Assembly (NCBI GenBank): GCA_034670405.1
Contig: JAXDDX010000002.1
Coordinates: forward strand, 9,878,501-9,942,500
Direction of reading: 5' to 3'
DNA from: Hoplostethus atlanticus
Lineage: Eukaryota; Chordata; Actinopteri; Trachichthyiformes; Trachichthyidae
DNA: 64,000 nucleotides
A program made the position numbers and the translations under genes. Below the pieces are notes generated by a model. That model did no database searches and was not told the origin of the DNA. It saw nothing but the letters and a program-made list of their open reading frames with translations. Positions 52,401-64,000 of this stretch are shown here, piece after piece. Every line of letters starts with the position of its first letter. Position 1 is the stretch's first letter.

Positions 52401-55374
52401 GTAAGTTTCTCTCTTTCCCTCAGTCTTGCTATCTATGTCTCTCACTTTGTCTCTCTATCAGTCTCTCTCTCTCTCATAGTCTCTGTATCCCCCCTCTCTC
52501 TCTCTCTCTCCCTCCCTCTGGGGAGGAGCTTCCCAGGGTTGTTTATAAGGCTTCACAGTATGACTCTCTCCATGTACATCCTCTTTTGGTGATTCAATCA
52601 ACAGAGGTCATTTAATAAATCACCATTTCTATATTAATGCCGGGATTAAAACTCCTACCCTAGCAGAGTTGAGGAGATTACAGTGTAATATTTTACAGAT
52701 TAGCAGATTAGTGATTACCTTCTTAAAATCCTAATGCATAATGTAAGACAGAAATAATCAAACACAGCAGTAAATGCCTTTTATTGTATTATATTGTGTT
52801 ACTTTACCACCAAATTCAATAGAATATCCATTTAAATAGTCATTACCAATATTACCCATTATTATATTATTATTATTATAGATATGAAACTTGTGTTGGC
52901 TATAATCTCATGAACTAAAGGATTCTTTCACTTCCCTCCTTTGAAAGCATATGCCAACTGATTACTGTGCTCTCACAGTAAATGTAACAGACTAAGTGCT
53001 GTTTTTGGGATTACTGTAATCCTGTTACATGTCCTGTAATCCTTTACTCCCAAAACCCTGTGCTAAAGCTGATGTTAACACATGAGGGAGAACATTTCTA
53101 TATTCTAGCTGTTGTGTGAAAATGTCCCACCTCCAGCTGTGGTGGTGGATTTGAAAGTTACCTGTTCTTCCATGACTGTAAGGCCCATGAAACACATAGT
53201 GCACATGCCCCCACACACTCACACACACAGCAATTTTTGTGTTTTCATGCTGCTAACATTATAGAGATGTGAGAATCAATATGTATCCTATGTGCTCCGC
53301 CTTGCTTCTCAGAACATAGTGGTCAATAAAAGTGAGAAGCCATGTAATGTGCAACTATATTGAAGACATGCTGCTTCTCTGCATGTCAGTGTTAAAGCAC
53401 TTGTGTTAAAGCACTTGTCAACACAGCAGTTGTCAATACTAATTTTTATATACCTATAGAGCTTAAGACCTGCAAAGGGGTGAGCGAAACCTACTGGGTC
53501 GAAATGCACGCCGATGCATCCCTCTTTGCTTCTCTCAAGTCAATAGTAGTCAATAAGAATTAGGTTCCCTGCAATGTGGTACAGTATTTCAAAGACCTCT
53601 TCTCTGTCTTCATCTCAGTCAATAGTTGCAGAAATCACGTACCCACATTCACTTTACGTGGAGCAGCCGGATCAAAAGCTCATTACGATCGAAAGCAGAG
53701 ACGTCACTCATGTACTCAACTTAAAAAGAAACAAGTTTCCTCGTTTCATTTAATAAAAGATAAATAAATAATATATCGAAAATCAATAACTGCATGAATA
53801 TACCACATGAAGGGTCGATGATCCCTGCATTAGGTGAGCCAAAGGGTACTGTTACAGTATAGGTTGTGCTGTATCTCTGTACAGTATGTTTCCCCTCGCC
53901 CCTCCTATCCATGAGAGCCCTTCCTGAGTCAATAATGAGCTCCTGCAACACGGAGCTGCTGAATCAATAATGCTGCTAAGGATTAGTGCCCCCCTGACAT
54001 AAGGTGGGCTAAAAAAAAAATATGAGTTAGACTCATCTCCTGTATCCATGTGGGCTCTTCAGCAGCATGAGGCTGGAAAATACATATGATAACATAGACA
54101 GTGTTTACAGTGTTAGTCATTACTTTATTAATTCTGTATTACTTTATTAATAAATCAGCAGTTAAATACTACTGGAGCTCATTGTGTGTAATCTCTGTAT
54201 TAACAGTAAAAGCATCAAGCAGTACTGTAAATTGCTGTACTGTAGCATAGGTAGAGAGTCTCACTGGTCCCAAGCATGCAGGTGAGCAGAAAAGCAGAAA
54301 GTAGATCCGGCTTCAGTGTTGATGATCCAGTTAGAATTGGTCATTTATTCACATCGTGTGACCTGCTGACTCCAGCTGCGGTCCATCTGGAGCCCTGCTG
54401 ACTACACCAATCACCCTCTGTTTGAATCTGTGCTGTTCTACTCTGCAATATGCCACTCTGTTGTAATCTATTTTATTCTATTTTATTTCACTCTTCCGTT
54501 CTTCTCTGTTGTGTTGTGTTGCGTGCTCTTCTCTTCCAGGCTAATCTAGTCTAGGCTATCTATCCTCTGTGTTACAATACAATACAATACAATATACTTT
54601 ATTGTCCCCGTGGGGAAATTTGTCTTGGACTTAAGTGTTTGCCCACATATAACTGCCTCCATAATAAAAACAAACAACATATAACAAGCAGCACATACTG
54701 TAGTAAATCAACACCAATTCCACATATTGCACATTCCACATATTGCACATATCAACCAGTGATAAGAACACCATGGAGCTATTGCACAACCCCTACATCC
54801 TACCCCTACATAACACTATTTAAAATTTTAATTGAGATAGGCACAAATGAGTTTTTTAAAACGGTTGAGTTTACATCTGGGTACTCTATATCGTCTGCCC
54901 GAGGGTAAGCGCTCATACTCGGCGTGGAGAATATGAGATGGGTCAGACAATATTCTCTGTGCTCTCTCTAACTATGCTCTCTAATACAGCCTGGTAAAAT
55001 AAAAACATAATCCTCTGGTCCACCCCATGCACCCTGAGCCTGCGCAAAAAGTATAATCTCTGCTGTAAACGAGAACACAAACTTTCAACATGGGCATTCC
55101 AGCTAAAGGTATTATCTAAGTGAACACCAAGGTATTTGTAGGAGCAGACCTGATTGATTGGTTCATCATGTGTGATCACTGGACTATGATCCCCCCCGTT
55201 ATTCCTTCCAGATCCCACATACATGAAGCTGTGACAACATAGCAAGAGCCAGAAGTGGAATCAGTACAGTCTTGTGCATGTGGTGTCCATGCTAACTGGT
55301 TGAGCCATCAGGGCAGCCCGTTACCGCCCTGCTCTAAAGTCCCACCTCACCTCTGTGTTATCTGTGTTGCCCAG
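52401..55374 (+). other. intron within ZU5, 3 kb
   Basis: It contains a diverged internal duplication near 53300-53640, a minus-strand LINE end (54570-55250) about 125 bp before the next exon, and C/T-rich DNA at 52400-52520. The remainder is AT-rich intron. Confidence 0.8.
54570..55250 (-). pseudogene. 5'-truncated LINE (L2/Rex1-type) 3' end, minus strand
   Basis: Read on the minus strand from about 55245, the translation contains S-Y-K-Y-L-G-V-H-L-D-N, then F-S-W-N-A-H-V-E-S-L-C-S-R-L-Q-Q-R-L and Y-F-L-R-R-L-R-V-H-G-V, the typical C-terminal region of fish L2/Rex1-like reverse transcriptases. After a stop at 54943, L-P-S-G-R-R-Y-R-V-P-R-C-K-L continues the similarity. The 3' end reads caagacaaatttccccacgg, then ggacaataaagta, and then a (TATTG)n tail, which marks the insertion end at about 54570. 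It is 5' truncated and dead. Confidence 0.8.
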
Positions 55375-55543
55375 ACCCCCCGTAGAGGACATCCAGACAG
55401 TGTTGAGCCCAGTGGTGAGTTGTGGACCACCGGGAGCCCTGCTGACCAGACCGGTGATCCTCACCATCCACCACTGTGCCGACAACGACCAGGAAGACTG
55501 GCTCATACAGCTGAAGAACCAACTGGCTATGGGGGAGTGGGAG
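55375..55543 (+). CDS. unc5c: UNC5C exon: ZU5 core
   Basis: This 169 nt exon starts with the third base of an Arg codon and ends in phase 0, with borders tgcccag/accccc and ggag/gtgaat. It reads [14 protein letters not shown], then [16 protein letters not shown], then H-H-C-A-D and W-L-I-Q-L-K-N-Q. The V-S-C-G-P-P-G and H-C-A-D motifs are conserved across ZU5 domains of UNC5 proteins. It sits about 125 bp downstream of a minus-strand LINE end. Confidence 0.96.
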
Positions 55544-56164
55544 GTGAATGTTGGACACATATTGTAGCTCACATATTTCTGTTTTTGTGCGTGTTTTTTT
55601 GGTTGTTGTTGTTGAGGCATTTACACGAAACAGTCACACACATACAAACGCCCTGAAAGTATTGATAGACACGCACGGACACTGTCAACACACACAGCCT
55701 TGTATATAGACACGTATGGACATGCACACACACACACATACAATATTGATTTGCCCCAAAATAATTACCTACATCACACATACACCCACATACACATCGT
55801 GAGGGAGAGAGAGAGACAAAGTTTGTTAAACTTACAAAGTGCCTACAGGCTGCTAGACAGGCGGGGGGTTGAAAACTCCTATCAGAAGCAGTTTGTTATG
55901 CTCCAACCATCCTCCTCTCCCCTCCGCGCTCTTCTTATGTTTCTATCCCTCCCTCTTTCCACCCTTCCCTCTCTGCCTCCTCTCCATTGTCTCTCAGCTT
56001 GAAGTCTCTTACCTCAGCAATTTGTGTGTGTGTGTGTGCGTACATGTGTGTGTTCATGTGTATGAGCGTGGGTGTGTGTCTATGCCCATGTGACTGTGCA
56101 TGCATGTGTCTACGTCCGTGTGTGTGTGTGTGTGGCGGGGGTAGGTGGTGGGGGGGTATCCCTG

Positions 56165-56169
<5 letters not shown>

Positions 56170-56206
<37 letters not shown>
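56170..56206. repeat. (TG)n microsatellite
   Basis: Pure TG run of 37 bp. Confidence 0.97.
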
Positions 56207-56207
<1 letters not shown>

Positions 56208-56317
56208 TAAGGCTGTCTTGCAGCATCACTGTGTCTACAAGACCCCTGTATGCTGTCTTCTGTTGCTTATCACAGCTTAGCACAATGTCTCTGCACAATT
56301 AGCCATGCATAGGATTT

Positions 56318-56320
<3 letters not shown>

Positions 56321-56359
<39 letters not shown>
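56321..56359. repeat. (GA)n microsatellite
   Basis: Pure GA run of 39 bp. Confidence 0.97.
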
Positions 56360-56360
<1 letters not shown>

Positions 56361-57368
56361 AGAACGGGTGATGAGACAAATAAAACTCAACAGAAAAGCA
56401 GAATTTCTCCAAGAAGTCGATTTGTTTTTCTCTTATTGCAGTAAAACATACATTTTCCATCAGAATGTTTCCCCCTAAAACAGAGAGAGGAAGGTAATTG
56501 AATTCCCCTCACATCGGGGGAGAGCAGCCACGGTTGTGATTACCAGTAATAACAGATTCATATCATATTGCTCTCCCACCATTTGGTATCGATTCAACTC
56601 ATCTTATAGGAACACAACTCCACATGAACTGTGATTTAAAACTCAATATTGGTATCGCACGTGTGGGTGACGCAGATGCATAGCACACACACACGTTTGC
56701 ATGCACATCCACTCAAATACACACACACAGTCACGCAAACACGCATGCCTGCACAACTAATTGGAAATTCAATGCTCATATAAAAAAAGATTGCAGTATA
56801 TTTGTGCATCTTCCCCCCCAACCCAAAGAGCCATATAGATTTACCATAACTCAGGCTGTGACAGAGAGCTAGAAATCAAAGGAGCAACAGCTCACAGATA
56901 ATCAGAGTGAAATTGAACACACTTCACAGACAAGCACAGCACAACAGCCCAGAACAAGTGGTATGTATTTCCTAATGGAAACCTCGACTTGCTTTTAGAA
57001 GTCAGATGTACCGCCAGATGAACCTTTAATCTTCAGTTCAGTGTCTGGTGGTTAAAACTTAGATGAATAAATGAATTCAAACTAAATTACCAACAATAGG
57101 AACCACAGCGTTTATTATTCATTATTATTATTAAAGGGAACCCAAAACCAACTCAACATTCTCAGTCAGCCTTTCTGTTGCTAAATAACAATTATTTATA
57201 CTTAGCACTGCCATTGTACTGACAAATGGCGTCTGTAGCAACCGAGAAATACACCAATTATAAGCACACAACCCTGCTGACAGACGTTTGTTTGCAAAAA
57301 GCTTCAAAGAGAGGTCCAGTTGTGCACATTCAGAATATGGCTTGACATGCCACATACTGACCATCCTC

Positions 57369-57396
57369 TGTGTGTGTGTGTGTGTGGTTCCTATAG
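57369..57396 (+). promoter_or_regulatory. (TG)9 immediately upstream of a splice acceptor
   Basis: Nine TG units (57369-57386) are followed by gttcctatag and the exon at 57397. The pyrimidine tract is therefore only a few bases and is preceded by a UG repeat. UG repeats bind TDP-43 and CELF proteins, and a UG tract before a short pyrimidine tract controls CFTR exon skipping. Transfer of that behaviour to this exon is inference. Confidence 0.75.
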
Positions 57397-57630
57397 GATG
57401 TGGTGGTAGTTGGAGAAGAGAACTTCACCACCCCCTGCTATGTGCAGATGGAGTCAGAGGCATGCCACATCCTAACAGAGACCCTGGGGACTTACTGCCT
57501 GGTGGGCCAATCAGTCAGCAAGGCAGCTGCCAAGAGACTCAAACTGGCTGTTTTCGGACCCGTCTCCTGTACAACACTGGACTATCACATCAGGATCTAC
57601 TGTCTGGATGATACACAGGATGCACTCAAG
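57397..57630 (+). CDS. unc5c: UNC5C exon: end of ZU5 and start of UPA
   Basis: This 234 nt exon is phase 0 to phase 0 (78 codons), with borders cctatag/gatgtg and tcaag/gtaaaa. It reads [17 protein letters not shown], then [13 protein letters not shown], then [13 protein letters not shown], then [17 protein letters not shown]. The first half closes ZU5; A-K-R-L-K-L-A-V-F opens the UPA domain shared with PIDD and ankyrins. Skipping would be in frame but would remove the ZU5-UPA join. Confidence 0.97.
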
Positions 57631-59126
57631 GTAAAATATTGCACCTAACAGAATAACGCCAAAAGAATCGTGGTTGTATGGCTTTTAAATGCGAGTCACA
57701 TACATAAAATCAATATATCATACACGATATATATGAGTAAATTAGCCAAGCCTGAACCGGTGTCTTCAACTACTCAAAGTAAGGAGGAGGGGTGGATGAT
57801 ATTGTGTGTCTTGTGTACGCGTTATTATCCTGTGTTTCTTCCCTGTTCATTATACTTTCACTAGAGTCATAAATAGAAGTTTTTTCACCTCTAGTCTTCT
57901 GGAAATGAGCCGAGGAGCGGTACACAGAAAGGGGTCAAGCAATGTCAAAATAGTGGATGCTTTACAATTTAAACAACTTCAAAGCACCGGGGGACCATCT
58001 GATAGGCCTAGATTAACATTGGTAATTTATGCTAGCAATGATAAGTCAAGTGTCAATGCGGCGCACAAGCATGCACACACACACAAACAGGAACACACAG
58101 TCAGTTTTACCATTTCAAACAAGTGATTGTAGTTGAAAAACAAAGTTCAGAGGTTGACTTTTTAATGATGGAGACTTTGTGTAGCGTAATTGATCGGCTG
58201 GTGTTTCAAAGGGAAAGCCTGTGCTCTCTGTCTACAGTAGAGCTGCAGTGTAGGAAGATGATGGGGAGGAAGAGGAAGTGATTATTTTGCAAAGGCTGTG
58301 GGAGGCTTCAGAAGACATACTGATGAATTACTCTTCCATCAGAAAATCACCGTGTGTGTTCATTCATTCAAGTGTATGCATACATGTATTTATGTTCGAG
58401 GCCTTACTGATACGTGTGTGAGCATACCAGTATGTGTACTTGTGTGTCTGCAGGGCATACCTTTTTCGTAGTTAATTTCCTTAGTACCCTGGTGGTGCGG
58501 GCTTAGTTGATTTACAGTAGTCAATTTAAAAAGGATGAGCAAAAATCCCTACAGGACCCCCTGTGTAATTTATTATTGAAACAACTGCAGCACAGCAAAG
58601 TGATAAATGCTGCTTCCTTTGGTCCACGATATGGACGAGGATATCAAATGGACAGTGTCAGACATACAGTACATCAGCGGAATTTGTCTTCCTTTGATGA
58701 TACCTATGATACTAAATTAATAAAGTGTGTTACATTTTATTTTGAAACTGAACTGAGTCAGTATGCTAGTTACAGTGTTCTTAAAAAAAGCATGGAAAAC
58801 AGTGCACAAGGGAAATCAAGACTGATGTCATAGAATGAAATGAAAAAGGGTACACTGAGAACTCAATATACTTTTTCATCATTTACAGTACAGTTGCAAG
58901 AAAACGTTTGTTAACCATTTTAAATGACCTGCATGGATGAAGGACCTGGCCTGATGAAGGGGGACTTCTGCAATGGCTACTACTGATGATACACAGGGCT
59001 TAATGCATCCAATAACAATGACAAAATGAAGTCTCAAGATTGCAGAAAACGAAACGGAGGGAGAAACTTACTTGGAAGTTTGAGTTGTTAACATGTAATG
59101 TTGCTTCTCTGTGGGGTTTTGTGTAG
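57631..59126 (+). other. intron, 1.5 kb
   Basis: A short repeat end at 58884-58922 was seen; otherwise plain intron. Confidence 0.8.
58884..58922. repeat. possible transposon end related to the element at 62167
   Basis: The string tacagtacagttgcaagaaa followed by acgtttgttaacca resembles the end at 62165-62195 (tacagtcgggcttg then aacgtttgtgaacccc). Both look like termini of Tc1/mariner-like fish elements. No internal part is recognisable here. Confidence 0.35.
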
Positions 59127-59865
<739 letters not shown>

Positions 59866-60030
59866 GAGATCCCGTTCTACCAGGTGTGGAGTAGCAGCCA
59901 GAGAACCCTCCACTGTACCTTCACCCTGGAAAGACTGAGCTCAGCCACCACAGAGATCAGCTGTAAACTGTGTGTACGACAGGTGGAGGGAGAGGGACAG
60001 ATCTTTCAGCTCAGCAACACATTGGAGGAG
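59866..60030 (+). CDS. unc5c: UNC5C exon: UPA domain, end
   Basis: This 165 nt exon is phase 0 to phase 0 (55 codons), with borders tttctag/gagatc and ggag/gtgagc. It reads [13 protein letters not shown], then [11 protein letters not shown], then [22 protein letters not shown]-x-(V/I)-W and [10 protein letters not shown] are conserved in UNC5B and UNC5C. The end (S-N-T-L-E-E) leads into the variable UPA to death-domain linker on the next exon. Confidence 0.97.
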
Positions 60031-63000
60031 GTGAGCTCGTAGATATCGTCACAGTTAAGTTGCACGCTTATTGGCTATCAGCCGTACATACGAGAGGATC
60101 GCGGAAGGCAACTTTAACTCACGCTGCACGAGGAGAGGATACACACAGGATGAACACAGCAGACACACACACACACACACACTCCTTCTACATTCTTAAA
60201 GGTCTTAAAGTCACTAAGTTTTTCTCTAGCTGTCAGACAGTCAGGGTTCCTGCAATGGTTCTGTGTTCAATCATTCATATTGGGGCTAGAGGTCACATAA
60301 CACGACTGGAATAACTGGTCTTTGATTTAGCTAGGCCATGTATCCACAAAGTCAGTGTGTGTGTGTGTGTGTGTGTGTCTGAGAGAGAACGGTTTTGGTC
60401 GGAGGTCAGACAGTTCTACCGGAATATCACTGCTTTGAATACTCCCATGGGTGATAACTTTGCACACCAGAATGTTTTTTTAACCCTTATTAACCAGGTG
60501 AGTTAACTAAGAGAAATAGATTATTTACTGCATATGGGGTGACCATTTGCAGGAGGAGGGAGGGTTTACACACACTGTACACTCACTCACTGAGCAGAAT
60601 GAGGATTTAAAAAGCGGTGCAACCCGAGGAAAACTTTTTAATATAGCTTCATTTAATCTACCAAACTGCCTCATCCTGATCATAGTGGATAGAAAAACGT
60701 GCACCCGAATGCAAGGACCTCCCTCGTACCAAATCTCCAATTTGCCAAGGGCAGTAATCATGATCCATCCCAATTTCCAATTATCCAATCACATTTCCTC
60801 TATTTGATATATAAGCCTTTGCAGACCTCTTCCCCTCATTCCACTTGTCTTGGCCATCCCACCACCTCCCCCATCTCCCTCCATAGCTTTATTCAGGGGA
60901 TTGTGTTGCACAATACAAATTTCCAACAAAGAGCTGACATCTCCTCACTGCATCAGAGACAAAGATGAGTTTCCATTCACACAAGCAACCCAGTAGTTGT
61001 CTTTTCCACTCTCGACCTTAGTGGATGAAGAAGAAACTAAAGTAGTGAATTCCAGTATAGCAAGAGTGATGTAAACAAGGGCCTGACATCTCCAATCCAC
61101 CCCCTCTCTTAAACTGCCCTCTGGCCTTTTGCTGGAAATCCAATTGAATAAATTATGAGGATACATCTTTGTCTTGGTTCATAAATGTATTAAATTGTAA
61201 GAGGGGCCAAACCATACAATGCGAGCTATGGTAAAAAAAAAAAAAAAAATCTCCCATCCTGCATTTCTGCATTTTTCCACATCCTGCAAAATGAAATCAA
61301 CCTGTACTCAGATTATTCCTTATGCTTACTGATGACTAAAAAGGGAACACAATTTAAACTCGCCAAGCAATTTGTCTTGGGGCAGAGCAGTACTTCTGCA
61401 GTAAGCATGCAATAAAAAATGGGACTTGTGTTTGGATTATTAGTCTTACAAAATAATTGCTGTGATCACAAGGGACGATTCGGCTAGTGATGTCATTAGA
61501 GTTGTATTAGCTAAAGGAATAGTCCATGAATCTCTTCATTATATATCTGCATTAAATAAAATGCTGTACACTCGAAACACCACGCAGCCCACCGTCTCCT
61601 CTATGTTGAGTAATGGAGGATACAACAGGTCTACAGCATTTCAGCAGAAACATAGAGATGTCCCTTTGCATCAATCATTGGATCTCCAGCAGCAGAGAGC
61701 GTTCTGCTGTAAATCGAAACTGAGTAGACGCTGTAAATAGTAATCATTTACATCAACAGTGGCAGTTGTTGTTTCCCTCTGCCAAGTCACATTCATTAGA
61801 CCGCTGCCTCCTTTCAGCCCAGGAGTGGTGGGTTAATGGGATGAAGGTTTAGAGAGAGATATTAATAGGGACAGAGAGAAAATGAGAGATAGACTGAGAG
61901 AGAGAGAAAGTGTTAGGAAGCAGATATTTCTGTTTGTTTCTGTTTGCAACCTTGTATTAATTAGGAAATCCATCTGTAATGGGTCACCGTGGCAGGCAGG
62001 CAGCAGAGAGGAGAGCAGGAATCGTGGGAGGATCTCTCCCAGAAAGAAATACAACACATTAAAGTAGAAAGAAAAAGGACTATGCAGACATGATCGTGAT
62101 CAAATGTGTCCAAATAGAAACATGATTGATCTCCCCTCACCATGTCACCATGAATGACCATGAATACAGTCGGGCTTGAACGTTTGTGAACCCCACAGGG
62201 GGTGGTCATTATTTCACATATCAAAGAGTAGTAACCTTGTAAAATCCTCATCTAACCATCAGATCTTAATGAAGTCTGCTCTTGAATTCTCTGGTTCCCC
62301 TCATAATTCATGGTTCCCTTAATGATGTTGAGTCATCCAGGTGCAGAGGAAGAATAACAGCCCAGACCATGACACTCCCACCACCATGCTTGACTGTAGG
62401 GTTAAGTTATTTTGGTGGTCAGTGTTGGGTTGTCACCAAACATGGCATTTTTGATTTTGGATGTATCTGTCCAGAGACTTCAGGGTTATCCAGGTTCTAT
62501 CTGTCAGCTTTGTGCTTTTTAGACAGGAGAGGCTTCTTCATGGCTTCCCTGGCATGAAAGCCATTTCTATTCGGTGTTCTTCTTATTGTTGACGGATGCA
62601 CAATGACATCAGATGCAGCAATGGAGGCTTGTAGATCTCTGGGTGTTATTCTTGGGTTGTTTTTTTTACTAGTTTTAGTATTTTTTCTTGTGGCTCTTGT
62701 CGATATTTTAGAAAGATGTCCACTTCTAGGCAGAGTTGCTGTTGTGTTAAATGTTCTCCATTTGTCTCACAGTGGACTGCTGGAACCCAAATGTTTTTGA
62801 TGACTTTATAAACTTCCTCAGACTGATGCAAACTCACTACTCACTTCCTGAGCTCCTCTGACGACTCCTTAGATATGTCTCTTTAGTTTGTCTTTCACTT
62901 GCATGGGTAACACCAAACACCAAACACTGTGTTTCTCACCTGGATTTAAAGGAGTGCCACACAAACTCCTGCCCAAACATTTCAGGAATTGTTTCCTCAA

Positions 63001-63149
63001 ACACCCATGTATTTTGAACATTTTGCAATGCCTTTGGTTTAGTCCCTCGGTCAACACTTTATAGATGGGGGAAAAGTAAAGGCAAAATTAAAAACTGAGA
63101 TGTAACGTTGTATTATATGAAATAACCTGTTTCCTTTTGATCTTTCCAG
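60031..63149 (+). other. intron before the death-domain exon, 3.1 kb
   Basis: It holds short AC (60165-60182) and GT (60355-60378) microsatellites, an A17-type homopolymer near 61232 and a minus-strand Tc1/mariner-like remnant (62167-63050) ending about 100 bp before the next exon. No exon was seen. Confidence 0.8.
62167..63050 (-). pseudogene. decayed Tc1/mariner-like transposon, minus strand
   Basis: The left terminus cagtcgggcttgaacgttt is of the type found at ends of fish Tc1/mariner-like elements. On the minus strand, 62400-62355 translates as T-V-K-H-G-G-G-S-V-M-V-W-A, the H-G-G-G-S-V-M-V-W-G box of Tc1-type transposases. Reading frames around it are broken by stops and shifts, and the right terminal repeat is not recognisable. 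The right border is a guess from where repeat-like text ends. The element is dead and about 100 bp upstream of the death-domain exon. Confidence 0.65.
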
Positions 63150-63152
63150 GAG
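63148..63152 (+). promoter_or_regulatory. tandem acceptor CAGGAG at the death-domain exon
   Basis: The sequence tttccaggaggtccag offers AG at 63148-63149 and again at 63151-63152. The first gives E-V-Q-C-I-D and the second V-Q-C-I-D, one residue shorter. The shorter form matches the length of the mammalian linker as I remember it, but CAG normally beats GAG. Confidence 0.6.
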
Positions 63153-63328
63153 GTCCAGTGCATAGACACATCCCTGATGGACCCAGCCAGTAGCATCACT
63201 ACCTTAGTGGGACCCAATGCCTTCCGCATTCCTTTGTCCATCAGACAGAAGCTGTGTGGCAGTTTGGATGCACCGCAGATAAGAGGCAATGACTGGAGGA
63301 TGCTGGCCCACAAACTCCACCTTGACAG
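63150..63328 (+). CDS. unc5c: UNC5C exon: linker and start of the death domain
   Basis: This 179 nt exon is phase 0 to two bases over, with donor acag/gtgagg. I start it after the first AG (63149); a start at 63153 is possible. It reads [18 protein letters not shown], then [16 protein letters not shown], then [26 protein letters not shown] and D-W-R-M-L-A-H-K-L are the first helices of the death domain. The last codon (Arg, A-G-x) is split. The final exon (Y-L-N-Y-F onward in the family) is beyond the window. Confidence 0.95.
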
Positions 63329-64000
63329 GTGAGGACACAACAAGCGCTCTTCTGAAAAGTTAAGCAACTTAGATCTGTAATATATCTACGTATGGCTAGA
63401 CACATAAGCCTATCGCTGCGCGTGTGCCAAAATCAAATGAAACTACTTCAGTTAAGGTTACGGTTAAGGTTACGGTTAGGGTAGGGTTAGGCATTTAGTT
63501 AGGTAAGGCTTTGGTCATGGTTAAATAAGAAAAACTTTCACTGGAAATAAAAGAAAAGCGGAAAACTTTGTGTCAGTAGGGACTTGAATGCGGGTCTTCG
63601 GAGTTGAAGGCAGGTGTATACACCCATCTACCACCTTACTTTCCACACGTCAAGTCTTCACTTACTTGTGTTTATTTACTGTACAACTAGTGCTTCCCTC
63701 AGGTATTTTCTTGGTGAGGTGGAAAGGCCTCTGAAACACCATTTAGTCTGAACCTAAAATGAAATGCCCCACTAGCGGGATGGCAGGTCATCAGGATGGC
63801 CCGCCCTGCCTCTTCAGGGACAGGGGGAAGCACTGAGTAGAGCTCTCTTGATTCAAACCTCTGACTCAACCGGGGCTAAAGCATCTGTACTCTGAACTGC
63901 ACAAAGCATTTCAGAATGCATGAAAACATTCAGTGACGCTGAAGATGAGCTGATGGTTCAGTCTGGGTTTCATTTCAGCAACCAGAGACAGATAAACCAA
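63329..64000 (+). other. start of the following intron
   Basis: Contains a telomere-like GGTTA-type run (63448-63505). No death-domain continuation is found before 64000. A 'ttcatttcag' near 63970-63979 looks like an acceptor, but the bases after it do not encode the expected Y-L-N-Y-F. Confidence 0.8.
63448..63505. repeat. degenerate GGTTA/GGTTAGG repeat
   Basis: Repeats of ggttaa, ggttac and ggttagg in a row, ending gggttaggcatttagttagg. Similar short internal telomere-like runs are common in fish introns. Confidence 0.75.

Larger units (their letters stand above)
55544..57396 (+). other. intron, 1.85 kb
   Basis: It holds GT microsatellites (56022-56038 and 56170-56206), a GA microsatellite (56321-56359), C/T-rich DNA at 55910-55990 and a (TG)n tract next to the acceptor (57369-57386). 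Nothing coding was seen. Confidence 0.85.

Noticed and set aside
55255..55656. Open frame overlapping exon 55375-55543 in another frame
   Set aside because: It is a shadow of the ZU5 exon; the conserved protein is in the other frame.
63970..64000. Acceptor-like ttcatttcag followed by possible final exon
   Set aside because: The following bases do not encode the expected Y-L-N-Y-F start of the last UNC5C exon.

Overview
This window is vertebrate genomic DNA, most probably from a teleost fish. It lies inside one large plus-strand gene, which I identify as unc5c, encoding the netrin receptor UNC5C (also called UNC5H3 or RCM). The basis is thirteen exons with GT-AG borders, continuous phase and collinear order. 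Together they encode about 716 codons, running from the start of the second Ig domain into the start of the death domain. I separate UNC5C from UNC5A, B and D by remembered family sequence: the transmembrane exon, the D-I-I-D juxtamembrane motif, the T-P-Q-D-D-L linker and the G-R-V-Y-E-M-Y stretch of ZU5 are UNC5C-like. The first exons (signal peptide, Ig1) and the last exon (rest of the death domain, 3' UTR) lie outside the window. A teleost is suggested by the transposon families, including a decayed Tc1/mariner element, a Harbinger-like element, L2/CR1-type LINE tails and a dispersed 'gcatttagcagacgc' repeat, and by very dense AC/GT and AG/CT microsatellites.

Layout. 1-5153: intron upstream of the Ig2 exons, holding a small MITE. 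5154-5257: first half of Ig2. 5258-30303: a 25 kb intron with many microsatellites, a Harbinger-like element carrying a solo LTR, a decayed tandem array and a Tc1/mariner remnant. 30304-33171: second half of Ig2 and the two thrombospondin type 1 repeats, on three exons. 33172-46013: a 12.8 kb intron with a LINE and a SINE-like repeat. 46014-46205: transmembrane exon. 50585-55543: cytoplasmic linker and ZU5 exons. 57397-60030: rest of ZU5 and the UPA domain. 63150-63328: UPA end and death domain start. The remainder is intron.

The exons encode a single-pass axon-guidance and dependence receptor: Ig and TSP1 modules outside the cell (netrin binding), one membrane helix, then a caspase-type D-I-I-D motif, ZU5, UPA and death domain inside. 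All exons are open and no coding exon is broken, so the gene looks functional. No second protein-coding host gene was found on either strand. The other long open frames are microsatellite translations, intron noise or transposon remnants.

I found no new multi-gene system. The most interesting signals concern splicing. A (CT)n microsatellite forms the polypyrimidine tract of the Ig2b exon. A (TG)n tract sits just upstream of a ZU5/UPA acceptor. A decayed duplicate of an exon's 5' end creates a decoy acceptor. There is also a CAGGAG tandem acceptor. Other points of interest are a nested transposon insertion and complementary microsatellite pairs that could fold into long RNA hairpins.
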